This document shows, in pieces, positions 1-9,129 of a DNA stretch of 39,399 nt. The stretch covers positions 1 through 39,399 of the forward strand of contig JABIXB010000208.1 in the NCBI GenBank assembly GCA_018666805.1, in the 5' to 3' direction. This DNA comes from Rhodospirillaceae bacterium. Its GTDB lineage: Bacteria > Pseudomonadota > Alphaproteobacteria > UBA828. A program made the translations under genes and the position numbers. How positions within the stretch are numbered: position 1 is the stretch's first letter; each line of letters starts with the position of its first letter. Below the pieces are notes generated by a model, which was not told where the DNA came from, did no database searches, and saw only the letters and a program-made list of their open reading frames with translations.

Positions 1-1
1 G

Positions 2-2293
2 CGGCGTGGCACCATGCAGGATATTACCGCACGCAAGGAAGCCGAGATCGCCCTTGAACTGGCCCAGCGTTCGCTTGATGCATCGCATGAATTGATTCTC
101 CGTTGTGCCCCAGACGGGCGCATTCTTTATGCCAATCCAGCCGCCTGCCGCTCACTCGGCTATAGCGCGGCGGAATTGCTCAAGCTCAGCGTGCCGGACA
201 TGAATGCGGATATTAAGCCCGACGTTTTGCAGGAACAGTGGCGCGAGCTGCGCGAGGTCGGCGTGCTCAATTTGGAGTCCCGCCATCGCCGCAAGGATGG
301 CAGCATCTACCCGGTGAACGCCACCGTCAGTTATGTGAAACATGGCGGCAAGGAATATTCATACGTTTCGGCACGCGACATTACGGCTGAGAAAGAAGCG
401 GAGGATAAATTACGGGAACTGGATGAGCGCTTTTCACGCGCCCGGCAGTATGCCGGTTTCGGTACCTGGGAGTGGCGCCCCGCGAACGGCAAGATCACCT
501 GGTCTGAGGAGACACATGCCATCTTCGGCCTCAGCGTGGACATGCCGGAGCCAAATTTCGCGGGATTCATGGCTCTGGTTCATCCTGAAGACCGTGAGTA
601 TGTCGAGAATTTCTTGGCGGAACGAAACGAAAGAAGCGGCGAATATGAGTTCGAGTACCGCGTAGTTTGGCCGGACGGCGAGTTGCGCTTTTTGAATGAG
701 CGCGGCACCGTAACAAAAGACGATGACGGGGAAATTCTTTACGTCACCGGCACCGTGCAAGACATCACCAACGAAAAACGGGCAGAGCAACATCTCAAAC
801 AGGTGGAGCAGCGCTTCTCACTTGCCCGCCGGCAAGCCCGGATTGGCACCTGGGAATGGAATATCGAAACCAATAGCGTGGACTGGTCTGACGATACCGC
901 CCTGATCTACGGCCATGAGCCGGGGTCGCTCGAACCGACCTACGAATATTTCGAGAATTTGGTGCACCCGGAGGACCGTGCAGCCCTGCACGCAGCCGAG
1001 CGCAAGGCTTTCGAGAGCGCCGGCGAAAATTACGAGGCGGAGTACCGGATGCGGCTGCCGGATGGCGAGATCAGGCATATCTACGATATCGGCGTCGTTA
1101 CCCGCGACGAGAGCGGTAAGGCGATTTACATGACCGGTATCATCCAGGATATCAGTGAGCGTAAACGTGCCGAGCAGGCGATTAGAGAAAGCGAACGCCA
1201 CTATCGCAGCCTGTTCGAATCCAGCCTGGACGGCATCATGATTGCCGATACGGAGGGCCGCATTGAGGACGCGAATCCAGCAGTTTTGGAGATGCTGGGA
1301 TATGACATAGAGACGTTGCGCGGCATGACGGTGGATGAGATTACGCCGCCGAAATGGCGCGCTCTGACACGCGACATACGCGCCCAGATACAACATATTC
1401 CGCAAGGCGAATATGAAAAGGAATATTTTCGCCGCGACGGTTCGACGGTTCCCGTTACGCTGCATGTGTGGCCAATCGGCGGGCAGGGTGATCGTGTCAT
1501 GGGAATCATCCGCGATGTTACGGAAAGCAAACGGATTGAAGAACAATTGCGTCAGGCGCAAAAAATGGAAGCGGTCGGCCAGCTCACCGGCGGCATTGCA
1601 CATGATTTCAACAATCTTCTCACCGTCGTCATGGGCAATTTGGAAATGGTATCGGATAATTTGGCCCCTGAAAGCGATGCCTTCGAAATGATCTTACGCG
1701 CCTACCGGGCCGCCGGGCGTGGCGCCAACCTGACCCACCAACTCCTGGCCTTTTCGCGCAAGCAAACCTTGTTGCCGACAGCCATTGAGCCGGGTCAACT
1801 GATCACGGATATGTCGGATATGTTGCGCGTCTCGCTCGACGAGGCGGTTGAATTATCGATCCTCTCTAACCGCGGTATGTGGCTCTGCAAAGCCGACAAA
1901 GCGCAGCTGGAGAACACGATACTGAATTTAACGATCAATGCCCGCGATGCCATGCCGGATGGCGGAACATTGACGATCAAGACCGAAAATGCGGTTCTGG
2001 ACGATGACTATGTGGCGTCGCATGAGGATGCCGAAGCCGGTGAATATGTCATGTTCGCGATTTCCGACACCGGTAGCGGCATTTCGCCGGATGTGCTCGA
2101 CCATGTTTTTGAGCCGTTCTTTACCACCAAGGAAGTGGGCGCCGGCTCGGGCCTTGGCCTCAGCATGATCTATGGCTTCGCCAGGCAATCGGGCGGGCAT
2201 GTGACGATCGAGAGTGAGGTCGGCAAGGGCACGGTGGTCAAACATTATTTGCCGCGCTGGGTGCCGAATTCAGGCGAAGCGTCGCCGGTTTAA
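2..2293 (+). CDS. Multi-PAS sensor histidine kinase (5' end outside window)
   Basis: Sensor kinase expected to sense a ligand or redox cue and pass phosphate from a histidine to a partner response regulator. The frame is open from base 2, and its first residues (GTMQDITARKEAE) look like the end of a PAC segment. The ATG at 14 is therefore probably internal and the gene starts upstream of the window. Numbered from that ATG there are four further PAS/PAC units at about 15-125, 135-262, 265-392 and 395-512, each closing with a DIT/DIS/DVT-type motif. A HisKA domain follows, with the H-box GGIAHDFNNLL (His about 530), then a HATPase domain with N-box NARDAMPDGG (about 640), G1 DTGSGIS and G2 GSGLGLSM. 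The protein ends soon after the ATPase, with no receiver domain, although many kinases with this H-box are hybrids. No transmembrane segment is visible, so the visible part is cytoplasmic. Its stop shares TTAA with the convergent cyclase gene. Confidence 0.9.
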   Translation, partial: RRGTMQDITARKEAEIALELAQRSLDASHELILRCAPDGRILYANPAACRSLGYSAAELLKLSVPDMNADIKPDVLQEQWRELREVGVLNLESRHRRKDGSIYPVNATVSYVKHGGKEYSYVSARDITAEKEAEDKLRELDERFSRARQYAGFGTWEWRPANGKITWSEETHAIFGLSVDMPEPNFAGFMALVHPEDREYVENFLAERNERSGEYEFEYRVVWPDGELRFLNERGTVTKDDDGEILYVTGTVQDITNEKRAEQHLKQVEQRFSLARRQARIGTWEWNIETNSVDWSDDTALIYGHEPGSLEPTYEYFENLVHPEDRAALHAAERKAFESAGENYEAEYRMRLPDGEIRHIYDIGVVTRDESGKAIYMTGIIQDISERKRAEQAIRESERHYRSLFESSLDGIMIADTEGRIEDANPAVLEMLGYDIETLRGMTVDEITPPKWRALTRDIRAQIQHIPQGEYEKEYFRRDGSTVPVTLHVWPIGGQGDRVMGIIRDVTESKRIEEQLRQAQKMEAVGQLTGGIAHDFNNLLTVVMGNLEMVSDNLAPESDAFEMILRAYRAAGRGANLTHQLLAFSRKQTLLPTAIEPGQLITDMSDMLRVSLDEAVELSILSNRGMWLCKADKAQLENTILNLTINARDAMPDGGTLTIKTENAVLDDDYVASHEDAEAGEYVMFAISDTGSGISPDVLDHVFEPFFTTKEVGAGSGLGLSMIYGFARQSGGHVTIESEVGKGTVVKHYLPRWVPNSGEASPV

Positions 2294-4116
2294 CTGCCCT
2301 CTTCGCGGCGCAATTCAAACACTTCGATCTCACCGACGCGGCCCTTGACCTTGTGCCGCCCGACCGATGCCGGCGCAAAGCCTGGGCCCAGTTTGCCGGC
2401 GGTATCGCCGCTGATCAGGATCGAGATCTCGGTGCCATCCGGGTGAATTTCCTTGCCGAGTTGCTCTAGACGCTGGCCGATATTCACTGTGTCGCCGATG
2501 ATGGTGTAATTGAGCCGCCCAGGCGCGCCGATATTGCCGACCGTGGCGCTACCTGAATGAATGCCGATGCGGATATGTGTCGGCGCTTCGCCGAGCGCCT
2601 GTTTGCGTTTATTGTCGTGGTGAATTTTTTCGGCGATGGCCAGCGCCGCGCGGCAGGCGCGCTCTGGCGCGTCCGCCTGTTCCTCCGGCGCGCCCCAAAA
2701 AGCCATCACCGAATCGCCGATAAACTTATCGACCGTGCCGCCCTCCGCCTCAATGCAATCGACGACGATGGAGAGATGCGCATTGACGAAGGCCGCGACC
2801 TCAGCCGCCCGCAGATTCTCCGAGGCCGAGGAAAAGCCGACAATGTCGGTAAAGAGCACGGTGATCTCGCGTCCGTCCGAGAGAGATTCATCGGCCGAGC
2901 CGCGCTTGATCAAGCTCTCGACGACTTTGCGCGGCACATAAAGCTCGAACCAGCGCAGCGCACCCAACATGGCGTTGAAGGAATTGGATTGCTCATTCAG
3001 TTCGCGGAACACGCTGCCCGGTAATTCCTCGACCTGGGAGATGTCGAGATCGCGGATGCGTCCGGCGGCGGCCGAAAAGCGCACGATCGGGCGGGCAATG
3101 CGGCGGCCGACAAATATGGCTGCCACGAGGGAGAGCAGGAGCGCAGCGACGCCAGCGATCAGCGCGATCATCATGCGGCGCACTTCCTCGCCGACATCGG
3201 AAGCTTTGAAATAGGCCCCGACCGTGAGCGGCAGCGGGCCGAAGCCGGCCACCTCGCGGTAGACGAAGACATATTCCGCATCGTCGATCTGAATCACATG
3301 CCCGTCGGTACTTTCGGGCATTTCCATTTGTTCCAGCTCGTAGCGGCCCTCGTCTGACCATATGGCGGCGAGCACGGCATCGCTGAAATCCGATACCGAT
3401 GGCAAGGGTGCTTCGCTTGAGCCCTGTGGGTAGCCGTCGATCAGGCGGGAATGTGCGATCACATGGTCGCGCCCATAGAGAATAAAACGCTGCCCGGCAT
3501 GATCCGAGCCGACCGTATCAACGAAGCTCGACAATTGCTCGACCGACACCACGGCGACAACGGCGCCCATCAGCTCGCCGTCGCGCATGACGGGGGCGGC
3601 CAAATTGAGATAAGTTTTCTTGTACTGGTCGTTCCATATGGGCGCTCCCCAACCGGCGCCGTGGGAAATATTCGACATGCTGGCGCGCACCTTCGGATCA
3701 TTCGAAAAGTCGATCTCATTGGTTGAAACCAGGTCCTTTTCCCGGTCCCGTCCGGCGGCAAAGGATTGCAGATCCTGGTCAATCAACATAATAGCTTCGA
3801 CCTGGGGCGCCGCGGCCAGGGCACCGATAAGGAGAGGTCCAAATTTTTCCCTATCGCCCGGATCCATATATCCCCGTTCGATCCGCCGCGCGATAAATCT
3901 GGCTTGATGTTCGGCCGGCTCGAGATGCTGTTCGATCTGCCGGACGGCAGCGCCGATCGCTTGATCCGCATTGGCGCTGAGCAGCGAGAAGGTATTTTTC
4001 TGCGCCAGCCAGACACCGACGCCGAGGACGCTGCCGGCGGTGATAAAGACCAACAGGCCGATGGCGGTGGCGAGCGTGATGGTAATCGAGACACGCCCCT
4101 GAAAGCGCGAGGTCAT
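2290..4116 (-). CDS. Membrane-bound class III adenylate cyclase with dCache and HAMP domains
   Basis: Predicted to make cAMP in response to an extracytoplasmic signal. Order: short N-terminus, TM helix at about 10-32, dCache-like periplasmic region to about 290, second TM helix at about 300-325, HAMP linker, class III cyclase domain at about 415-600. Metal-binding aspartates lie in FTDIVGFS and GDSVMAFWG. The lysine of DKFIGDS and the threonine of NYTIIGDT fit adenine specificity. The Asn and Arg of NIGQRLE fit the transition-state residues, so the enzyme looks active. I chose ATG 4116 because it gives a normal membrane-protein N-terminus and overlaps the PaiB gene's stop in an ATGA; the frame is open further upstream but codes arginine-rich nonsense there. 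608 aa. The stop overlaps the stop of the convergent kinase gene by 4 bp. Adenylate rather than guanylate specificity is inferred from motif residues. Confidence 0.88.
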   Translation of the reverse strand: MTSRFQGRVSITITLATAIGLLVFITAGSVLGVGVWLAQKNTFSLLSANADQAIGAAVRQIEQHLEPAEHQARFIARRIERGYMDPGDREKFGPLLIGALAAAPQVEAIMLIDQDLQSFAAGRDREKDLVSTNEIDFSNDPKVRASMSNISHGAGWGAPIWNDQYKKTYLNLAAPVMRDGELMGAVVAVVSVEQLSSFVDTVGSDHAGQRFILYGRDHVIAHSRLIDGYPQGSSEAPLPSVSDFSDAVLAAIWSDEGRYELEQMEMPESTDGHVIQIDDAEYVFVYREVAGFGPLPLTVGAYFKASDVGEEVRRMMIALIAGVAALLLSLVAAIFVGRRIARPIVRFSAAAGRIRDLDISQVEELPGSVFRELNEQSNSFNAMLGALRWFELYVPRKVVESLIKRGSADESLSDGREITVLFTDIVGFSSASENLRAAEVAAFVNAHLSIVVDCIEAEGGTVDKFIGDSVMAFWGAPEEQADAPERACRAALAIAEKIHHDNKRKQALGEAPTHIRIGIHSGSATVGNIGAPGRLNYTIIGDTVNIGQRLEQLGKEIHPDGTEISILISGDTAGKLGPGFAPASVGRHKVKGRVGEIEVFELRREEGS

Positions 4117-4757
4117 GGCTCTTCCGGCGGCATGATGGCGGCAAGTTCGGCCGCGCCCGCGCGCGCTTCGCCGGCCAGGCCGTTGCGGATGCCGGCGCGG
4201 TCCGCGGCATCGCGGTTCTGGCCAAGTTTCCATTTGCCTTCGAGGCGCTCGATGGTGATGTCAAAGCCGGTGATGCCTTTCATCATCCGGCTGAGAAACT
4301 CGGCCGGCGCGTCGGCGGTTGCCCAGGGCTCGGCCCGCCCCGCCTCATGCGTATCCGAGAGCGCATCAAGGTGGGCGCGCAAGCGCTCCGCATCGGCCAG
4401 CGGGCGGAGCACGCCATGGGCGTGCACGGCGGCATAATTCCAGGTCGGCACCGCCTTGCCGTCAACCTGTTTGGACGGATACCAGGCGGGAGAAATATAA
4501 TGTTGCGGGCCGTGAAAAATTGCGACCACTTGGAGCCCGTCTTCGGCCTTCTCGAGCGCCTGCAAAAGCGGGTTCGCTTTGGCGAAATGGCCGCTGAGAA
4601 GGCCAAATTTACCCTCTTGAGCGGCAAGCAGGAGCGGCAGGTGATTGGCCTCGAATCCGTCCGGTCCAGGCGAGACAAGCACCGCCAGGGGGTGGTTGCG
4701 CATGAAATCATGCAAGATTTCGACGCGTTCCTCGCGAAAGGCCGGCGGCTGATACAT
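4113..4757 (-). CDS. paiB: PaiB-type FMN-binding negative transcriptional regulator
   Basis: 214 aa, matching the PaiB family, whose members adopt an FMN-binding split-barrel fold and were first described as negative regulators of sporulation and protease genes in Bacillus. Characteristic stretches are the N-terminal MYQPPAFRE, the central NHLPLLL, AIFHGPQHYISPAWY and VPTWNYAAVHAHG, and a C-terminal KGITGFDITIERLEGKWKLGQNR. Whether it binds DNA is unclear: this family is often better seen as flavin enzymes. The gene runs directly into the adenylate cyclase gene with a 4-bp ATGA overlap, so the two are probably co-translated. A candidate sigma70 promoter lies about 100 bp upstream. The partner acetyltransferase PaiA is not adjacent. 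Confidence 0.87.
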   Translation of the reverse strand: MYQPPAFREERVEILHDFMRNHPLAVLVSPGPDGFEANHLPLLLAAQEGKFGLLSGHFAKANPLLQALEKAEDGLQVVAIFHGPQHYISPAWYPSKQVDGKAVPTWNYAAVHAHGVLRPLADAERLRAHLDALSDTHEAGRAEPWATADAPAEFLSRMMKGITGFDITIERLEGKWKLGQNRDAADRAGIRNGLAGEARAGAAELAAIMPPEEP

Positions 4758-5076
4758 GGTGGGAGGCTCCCGCAGCTGGAAAATGTCTATTCATGTAACT
4801 TAAGCGCGATGGGCTGTGCCGCAAGAGCGCCGGACACCCTGTGTAACCAGTCTGTGCGACAATCAGCCACATAAAGAGGGGTGTCAATGAGCCGAGATGG
4901 CTATAAAATAGGACCAGGGAATGTGGAGCAGCGATCTTCTTGCACCACCGAGGCGTACGCTTTCGAGCGGCGCAAAAAAAAATGGATTTATTTGGATCGG
5001 ACCGCATGGCCGAGCACCATAATATGAAACTGCGTGAGCGTATCTGTGTGGCGCAATTTCCAGGCGTTCCATCGCC
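4758..5076. other. Intergenic region between divergent paiB and the ureH-like gene
   Basis: About 320 bases without a convincing gene; the short frames here have no recognisable composition or family motifs. It must hold the promoters of two divergent units. A consensus -35 hexamer for the leftward unit is visible (see the separate entry). A run of nine A lies at about 4974-4982. No FNR box (TTGAT-N4-ATCAA) was found by eye, although one would be common ahead of a cbb3 oxidase cluster. No RNA gene or repeat was recognised. Confidence 0.6.
4859..4887 (-). promoter_or_regulatory. Candidate sigma70 promoter of the paiB-cyclase operon
   Basis: On the minus strand a perfect -35 hexamer TTGACA (4887-4882) is followed, after a 17-base spacer, by GATTGT (4864-4859), a weak 3/6 match to the -10. 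It implies a leader of about 95 bases before the ATG of paiB at 4757. The assignment rests on the -35 and the spacing only. Confidence 0.35.
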
Positions 5077-5862
5077 ATGATGCATGAAAACATGACGCTT
5101 GCCGGCGGCGGAGTGCTGTCCCTTTTCGGTATTCCGCTCGAAAGTGCTGGAATTGCACTAGCCCTGTTCGTTGCCGGTTTGGTCGGTAGCTTCAGCCATT
5201 GCGCCGGCATGTGCGGCCCTTTTGTGCTCGCCCAATCGACAACAAATTCAGCCCGGAAAGAGACGGCGGATTCGTCCACTCGGCCAGGAGCCCTATTTTC
5301 CCGCCTCGGCGGTGCAGCGTTGCTGCCCTATCATTTGGGCCGTGCGACGACCTATGCCGCGCTCGGCGCGGCGGCGGCGTCACTCACCGGCGCGCTGATG
5401 ATGGTGCCCGAGTTGCGCTGGCTCGCCATTGCCTTTCTTGGCATCGCCGGTGTGGCATTTCTCAGCCATGCCCTGGGCGGGCTTCCCACAGCGCTCAAGC
5501 GCCATCTGCCGGGGCGCCATTTGGGCGCGCGCTGGGCCGCCCTGGTCAGTCGTCTGGCGCGGCCTCTGTTTGCCTCGCCGCGCGGCTGGCGTGGATATTT
5601 TCTAGGGCTATCTCTGGGCTTCATTCCCTGCGGCCTGCTTTATGCGGCCTTGGCCGCTGCGGCGGCGAGCAGCTCGCCGCTAAACGGGGCGGTCGCCATG
5701 GCGGCTTTCGCCCTCGGCACGGCGCCCGGGCTTTTTCTCGTCGCATTTGCCGGCCATGTGGCGGCGCGCCGTTGGCCGCGCACGATACGCGGCCTCTCCA
5801 GCCTATTGATGGTCGTGAACACCGGCATGATTGGCTTTTTGGCCGTCCGCTGGGCCGCATAG
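5077..5862 (+). CDS. UreH/TauE-SafE-like cysteine-containing membrane protein, probably for cbb3 oxidase biogenesis
   Basis: 261-aa polytopic membrane protein. Its hallmark is the first-helix motif SHCAGMCGPF (Cys42, Cys46) and a second helix with GFIPCGLLY. Paired cysteines of this kind are typical of the UreH-type branch of the sulfite-exporter TauE/SafE and DsbD-like superfamily. Members next to cco or cytochrome biogenesis genes are thought to move copper, another metal or reducing equivalents across the membrane; the actual cargo is not established. It lies 35 bases before ccoN, on the same strand, which supports a role with the oxidase. Two ATGs occur in tandem (5077 and 5080) and the ribosome-binding site is weak, so the exact start is uncertain by a few codons. 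Confidence 0.8.
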   Translation: MMHENMTLAGGGVLSLFGIPLESAGIALALFVAGLVGSFSHCAGMCGPFVLAQSTTNSARKETADSSTRPGALFSRLGGAALLPYHLGRATTYAALGAAAASLTGALMMVPELRWLAIAFLGIAGVAFLSHALGGLPTALKRHLPGRHLGARWAALVSRLARPLFASPRGWRGYFLGLSLGFIPCGLLYAALAAAAASSSPLNGAVAMAAFALGTAPGLFLVAFAGHVAARRWPRTIRGLSSLLMVVNTGMIGFLAVRWAA

Positions 5863-5897
5863 AGATTAACATTTATGACAGATGAACGGATCAAGTG

Positions 5898-7364
5898 ATG
5901 GCCTCAACAAGTAGCGATTATAATTATGGTGTCGTCCGCCTGTTCACCATTGCCACGGTTTTATGGGGCGTGGTGGGCTTTCTCGTCGGCGTTGTCATCG
6001 CCTTGCAGTTGGCCTTTCCGGTGCTTAATCTCGATCTGTCCTACACCAGTTTCGGACGCCTTCGCCCGCTGCATACCTCGGCGGTGATCTTCGCCTTTGG
6101 CGGCAACGCCCTGTTCGCGACCTCCTATTTTATCGTTCAGCGCACCTGCCGGGCGCGTCTCTGGGGTGGGCCGCTGCCGATGTTCACCTTTATCGGCTAT
6201 CAGATATTTATTGTCGCGGCGGCGGTCAGCTATGTCACCGGCGTGACCCAGAGCAAGGAATATGCCGAGCCGGAATGGTTCGTCGATGCCTGGCTGACGA
6301 TTGTCTGGGTGGCTTATCTGCTGGTATTCCTCGGCACCTTATGGCGCCGCAAGGAGCCGCATATCTACGTCGCCAACTGGTTTTTCCTGGCTTTTATCGT
6401 CACCGTGGCGATCCTCCATATTCTCAACAATCTGGCCTGGCCGGTGTCCTTCCTCGGCGCCAAGAGTTACGTCATGTTCTCCGGCGTACAGGACGCCATG
6501 CTGCAATGGTGGTACGGCCACAATGCGGTCGGCTTCTTCCTCACCGCCGGTTTCCTCGGCATCATGTATTATTTCGTGCCCAAACGGGCCGGGCGGCCGG
6601 TCTATTCCTACCGTCTCAGCATCGTCCATTTCTGGTCGCTGATTTTCCTCTATATCTGGGCCGGGCCGCATCATCTGCATTACACCGCACTGCCGGATTG
6701 GGCGCAGACGCTGGGCATGACCTTCTCGATCATGCTGTGGATGCCGTCCTGGGGCGGCATGATCAACGGCTTGATGACGCTGCGCGGCTCCTGGGACAAG
6801 CTCCGCACCGATCCGGTGCTGCGCATGCTGGTGGTTTCGGTCGGCTTCTACGGTATGAGCACCTTCGAAGGCCCGGTGATGGCGATCAAGGCGGTCAACG
6901 CGCTCAGCCATTACACCGACTGGACCATCGGCCATGTCCATTCCGGCGCGCTCGGCTGGGTCGCCTTTGTCAGCTTTGGCGCGATGTATCATCTGGTGCC
7001 GGTATTGTGGCAGCGCGAGCGGCTCTATTCGCTCCGCCTGGTGAGTCTCCATTTCTGGATCGCGACCGTCGGCATCGTGCTTTACATCACCGCCATGTGG
7101 GTCTCGGGCATCATGCAGGGGCTGATGTGGCGCGCCTATGATGAGCTCGGTTTCCTGCAATATTCCTTCGTCGAATCCGTCGAGGCGATGCATCCCTACT
7201 ACATCATCCGCGCGCTCGGCGGCATTCTGTTCCTGCTCGGCGCGCTGATCATGGTCTACAATCTGTGGCGAACCATGCGCGGCGACATCCGCGCCGGTGA
7301 ACCGGTCGTTGCATCCGATCCCACAACTGAAGTGACGCCGGCGACAGCCGCGGCGCCGAACTGA
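5898..7364 (+). CDS. ccoN: cbb3-type cytochrome c oxidase subunit I (CcoN)
   Basis: Catalytic subunit of the high-affinity cbb3 oxidase: it reduces O2 to water at the heme b3-CuB site and pumps protons across the inner membrane. 488 aa with about twelve TM helices. Ligand histidines are all present: His59 (RPLHTSAV, low-spin heme), His208 (YGHNAVGFF, CuB), His258/His259 (GPHHLHY, CuB), and His346 and His348 (WTIGHVH, heme b3 and heme b). A GTG lies directly before the ATG (5895); I prefer ATG 5898. The 35-base gap from the preceding gene has no terminator. ccoO follows after 11 bases with a good GAGGGAG ribosome-binding site. Nothing is missing compared with functional CcoN proteins. Confidence 0.98.
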   Translation: MASTSSDYNYGVVRLFTIATVLWGVVGFLVGVVIALQLAFPVLNLDLSYTSFGRLRPLHTSAVIFAFGGNALFATSYFIVQRTCRARLWGGPLPMFTFIGYQIFIVAAAVSYVTGVTQSKEYAEPEWFVDAWLTIVWVAYLLVFLGTLWRRKEPHIYVANWFFLAFIVTVAILHILNNLAWPVSFLGAKSYVMFSGVQDAMLQWWYGHNAVGFFLTAGFLGIMYYFVPKRAGRPVYSYRLSIVHFWSLIFLYIWAGPHHLHYTALPDWAQTLGMTFSIMLWMPSWGGMINGLMTLRGSWDKLRTDPVLRMLVVSVGFYGMSTFEGPVMAIKAVNALSHYTDWTIGHVHSGALGWVAFVSFGAMYHLVPVLWQRERLYSLRLVSLHFWIATVGIVLYITAMWVSGIMQGLMWRAYDELGFLQYSFVESVEAMHPYYIIRALGGILFLLGALIMVYNLWRTMRGDIRAGEPVVASDPTTEVTPATAAAPN

Positions 7365-7375
7365 GGGAGCGGATC

Positions 7376-8104
7376 ATGTCTTTTCATAAAAAACTCGAAC
7401 GCAACTCCCTGCTCATGCTGGTTTGCATCATCCTGGTGGTGGCGATTGGCGGCATCGTCGAGATCGTGCCGCTCTTTACCATCGAAAGCACGATCAAACA
7501 GGTCAAAGGGGTGCGGCCTTATTCACCGCTTGAGCTCGCCGGGCGCAACATCTACATCCGCGAAGGCTGTTATGTCTGCCACAGCCAGATGATCCGCGCC
7601 TTCCGCGATGAGGTTGAGCGTTACGGCCCCTATTCGCTGGCGGCGGAGAGCATGTACGACCATCCCTTCCAGTGGGGCTCGAAACGCACCGGCCCCGATC
7701 TGGCCCGGGTCGGCGGCAAATATTCCAATGAATGGCATGTCGAGCATTTCCTCGATCCGCGCGAGCTGGTGCCCGAATCGGTGATGCCGCCCTATAGCTT
7801 CATGGCCGATGCCGATCTCGATTATGAGGATATGGCGGCGCATCTCAAAACCAACCGCCATGTCGGCGTGCCTTATACGGATGAGATGGTTGCCTATGCG
7901 GTGGCCGATGTGGAAGCGCAGGTCGATCCGGACGGCGATATCGAGGGCCTGATGGCGCGCTATCCCAAGGCCGTGGTGGCGAATTTCGATGGTGACAGCA
8001 GCCGCATTACCGAGATGGATGCTTTGATCGCTTACTTGCAAATGCTCGGCACGCTGGTTGACTTCACCGGCACGTCCGCAGCCCAGCCGGACGGGGAGGA
8101 CTGA
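7376..8104 (+). CDS. ccoO: cbb3-type cytochrome c oxidase subunit II (CcoO)
   Basis: Membrane-anchored mono-heme cytochrome c of the cbb3 oxidase that relays electrons from CcoP to CcoN. 242 aa: an N-terminal TM anchor at about 12-34, then a periplasmic c-type domain with heme motif CYVCH (Cys65, Cys68, His69) and a probable axial methionine in [23 protein letters not shown] and [17 protein letters not shown] are typical of CcoO. It ends 2 bases before the ccoQ ATG. Its periplasmic domain requires cytochrome c maturation genes encoded elsewhere. Confidence 0.98.
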   Translation: MSFHKKLERNSLLMLVCIILVVAIGGIVEIVPLFTIESTIKQVKGVRPYSPLELAGRNIYIREGCYVCHSQMIRAFRDEVERYGPYSLAAESMYDHPFQWGSKRTGPDLARVGGKYSNEWHVEHFLDPRELVPESVMPPYSFMADADLDYEDMAAHLKTNRHVGVPYTDEMVAYAVADVEAQVDPDGDIEGLMARYPKAVVANFDGDSSRITEMDALIAYLQMLGTLVDFTGTSAAQPDGED

Positions 8105-8106
8105 TC

Positions 8107-8256
8107 ATGGATGCCGGATTTATCTCAGATGCGGTGCGGCCCTACGTGATGGTCGCCTTCGTTGTCGTCTTCGTTGCCATCTTGGGCTGGGTGCTGGCGC
8201 CGAGGCGCAAAGCTAAGCTCGAAGATCATAAAAACATTCCATTCAGGGAGGATTGA
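8107..8256 (+). CDS. ccoQ: cbb3-type cytochrome c oxidase small subunit CcoQ
   Basis: 49-codon gene between ccoO and ccoP. It starts MDAGFISDAVRPYVM, continues as a single TM helix (about residues 14-31), a basic APRRKAK junction, and a short tail ending NIPFRED. That is the CcoQ/FixQ layout, including the commonly seen F-x-D/ED ending. CcoQ is a non-heme subunit that stabilises the interaction of CcoP with the CcoNO core. The first codon is 2 bases after the ccoO stop, and its last codons carry the AGGGAGG that serves as ribosome-binding site for ccoP. Confidence 0.9.
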   Translation: MDAGFISDAVRPYVMVAFVVVFVAILGWVLAPRRKAKLEDHKNIPFRED

Positions 8257-8259
8257 CCG

Positions 8260-9123
8260 GTGCCAAACGAGAGAGACGAACTTACCGGCACCGAAACAAC
8301 CGGCCATGAATGGGATGGCATCCAGGAGCTCAACACGCCGTTGCCGCGTTGGTGGCTTTACATTCTCTATGCCTGCATTCTCTTTTCCGTGGTCTATTGG
8401 GTGCTCTATCCGGCTTGGCCGTGGATCAATGATTATTCCAGGGGCGTGCTCGGCTGGTCGCGCCATGTCGAGCTCAATGAGGAAATCGAGGAGGCCAAAG
8501 CCTACCGCGCCCAGTTCGTCTCGCGCATCGAGGCGGCGAGCGTAAGCGAAATCGCGGCTGACCGCGAATTGCTGCAATTCACCCTGGCCGGCGGGCGCTC
8601 GGCTTTTGCGCTCAATTGCTCGCAGTGCCATGGCGCCGGCGCCCAGGGCGGTGTCGGCTATCCCAATCTCGGCGACGATGCGTGGATTTGGGGCGGCAGC
8701 CTGGAGGCGCTTGAGAGTACCATCCGCTACGGCATCCGCAGCGAGCATGACGAAACGCGCGATATGGCGATGCCGGCATTCAAAAGCGATGAGGTGCTTG
8801 ATGATGCAGAGATCAACGATGTAGCCGAGTTCATTCTTTCTCTAAGCGACTCTGCCGGGGACGCCTCGGCGGCCGAGCGCGGTGCGGCGGTCTATGTTGA
8901 GAATTGCAGCGTCTGCCACGGTGAGAGCGGCGAGGGCATGCATGAAAACGGCGCGCCGCGCCTGAGCGATTTCATCTGGCTCTATGGTGGCAATAAGGCG
9001 GATGTGGTCGAGACGATTTCCTTCTCGCGCGGTGGCGTCATGCCGGCTTGGGAGGGCCGCCTCGACGAAGCCACAATCAAGCAATTGGCGGTTTACGTGC
9101 ATTCTCTCGGTGGCGGCGAATAG
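8260..9123 (+). CDS. ccoP: cbb3-type cytochrome c oxidase subunit III (CcoP), di-heme
   Basis: Di-heme cytochrome c that accepts electrons from soluble or membrane cytochromes and feeds CcoO. 287 aa. The cytoplasmic N-terminus has HEWDGIQELNTPLPRWW, a CcoP hallmark. One TM helix at about 32-50 follows, then two cytochrome c domains with CSQCH (Cys120, Cys123, His124) and CSVCH (Cys216, Cys219, His220). Axial methionines lie in DMAMPAF and GGVMPAW. The start is GTG at 8260, fixed by an AGGGAGG ribosome-binding site 9 bases upstream. The protein has the single-anchor form of CcoP. Confidence 0.97.
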   Translation: MPNERDELTGTETTGHEWDGIQELNTPLPRWWLYILYACILFSVVYWVLYPAWPWINDYSRGVLGWSRHVELNEEIEEAKAYRAQFVSRIEAASVSEIAADRELLQFTLAGGRSAFALNCSQCHGAGAQGGVGYPNLGDDAWIWGGSLEALESTIRYGIRSEHDETRDMAMPAFKSDEVLDDAEINDVAEFILSLSDSAGDASAAERGAAVYVENCSVCHGESGEGMHENGAPRLSDFIWLYGGNKADVVETISFSRGGVMPAWEGRLDEATIKQLAVYVHSLGGGE

Positions 9124-9129
9124 GGTGAT

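Noticed and set aside
5863-5897. FNR/ANR box before ccoN
   Set aside because: ATCAA occurs but the left half-site is not TTGAT, so no anaerobox can be claimed; none was found by eye in the 320-base intergenic region either.
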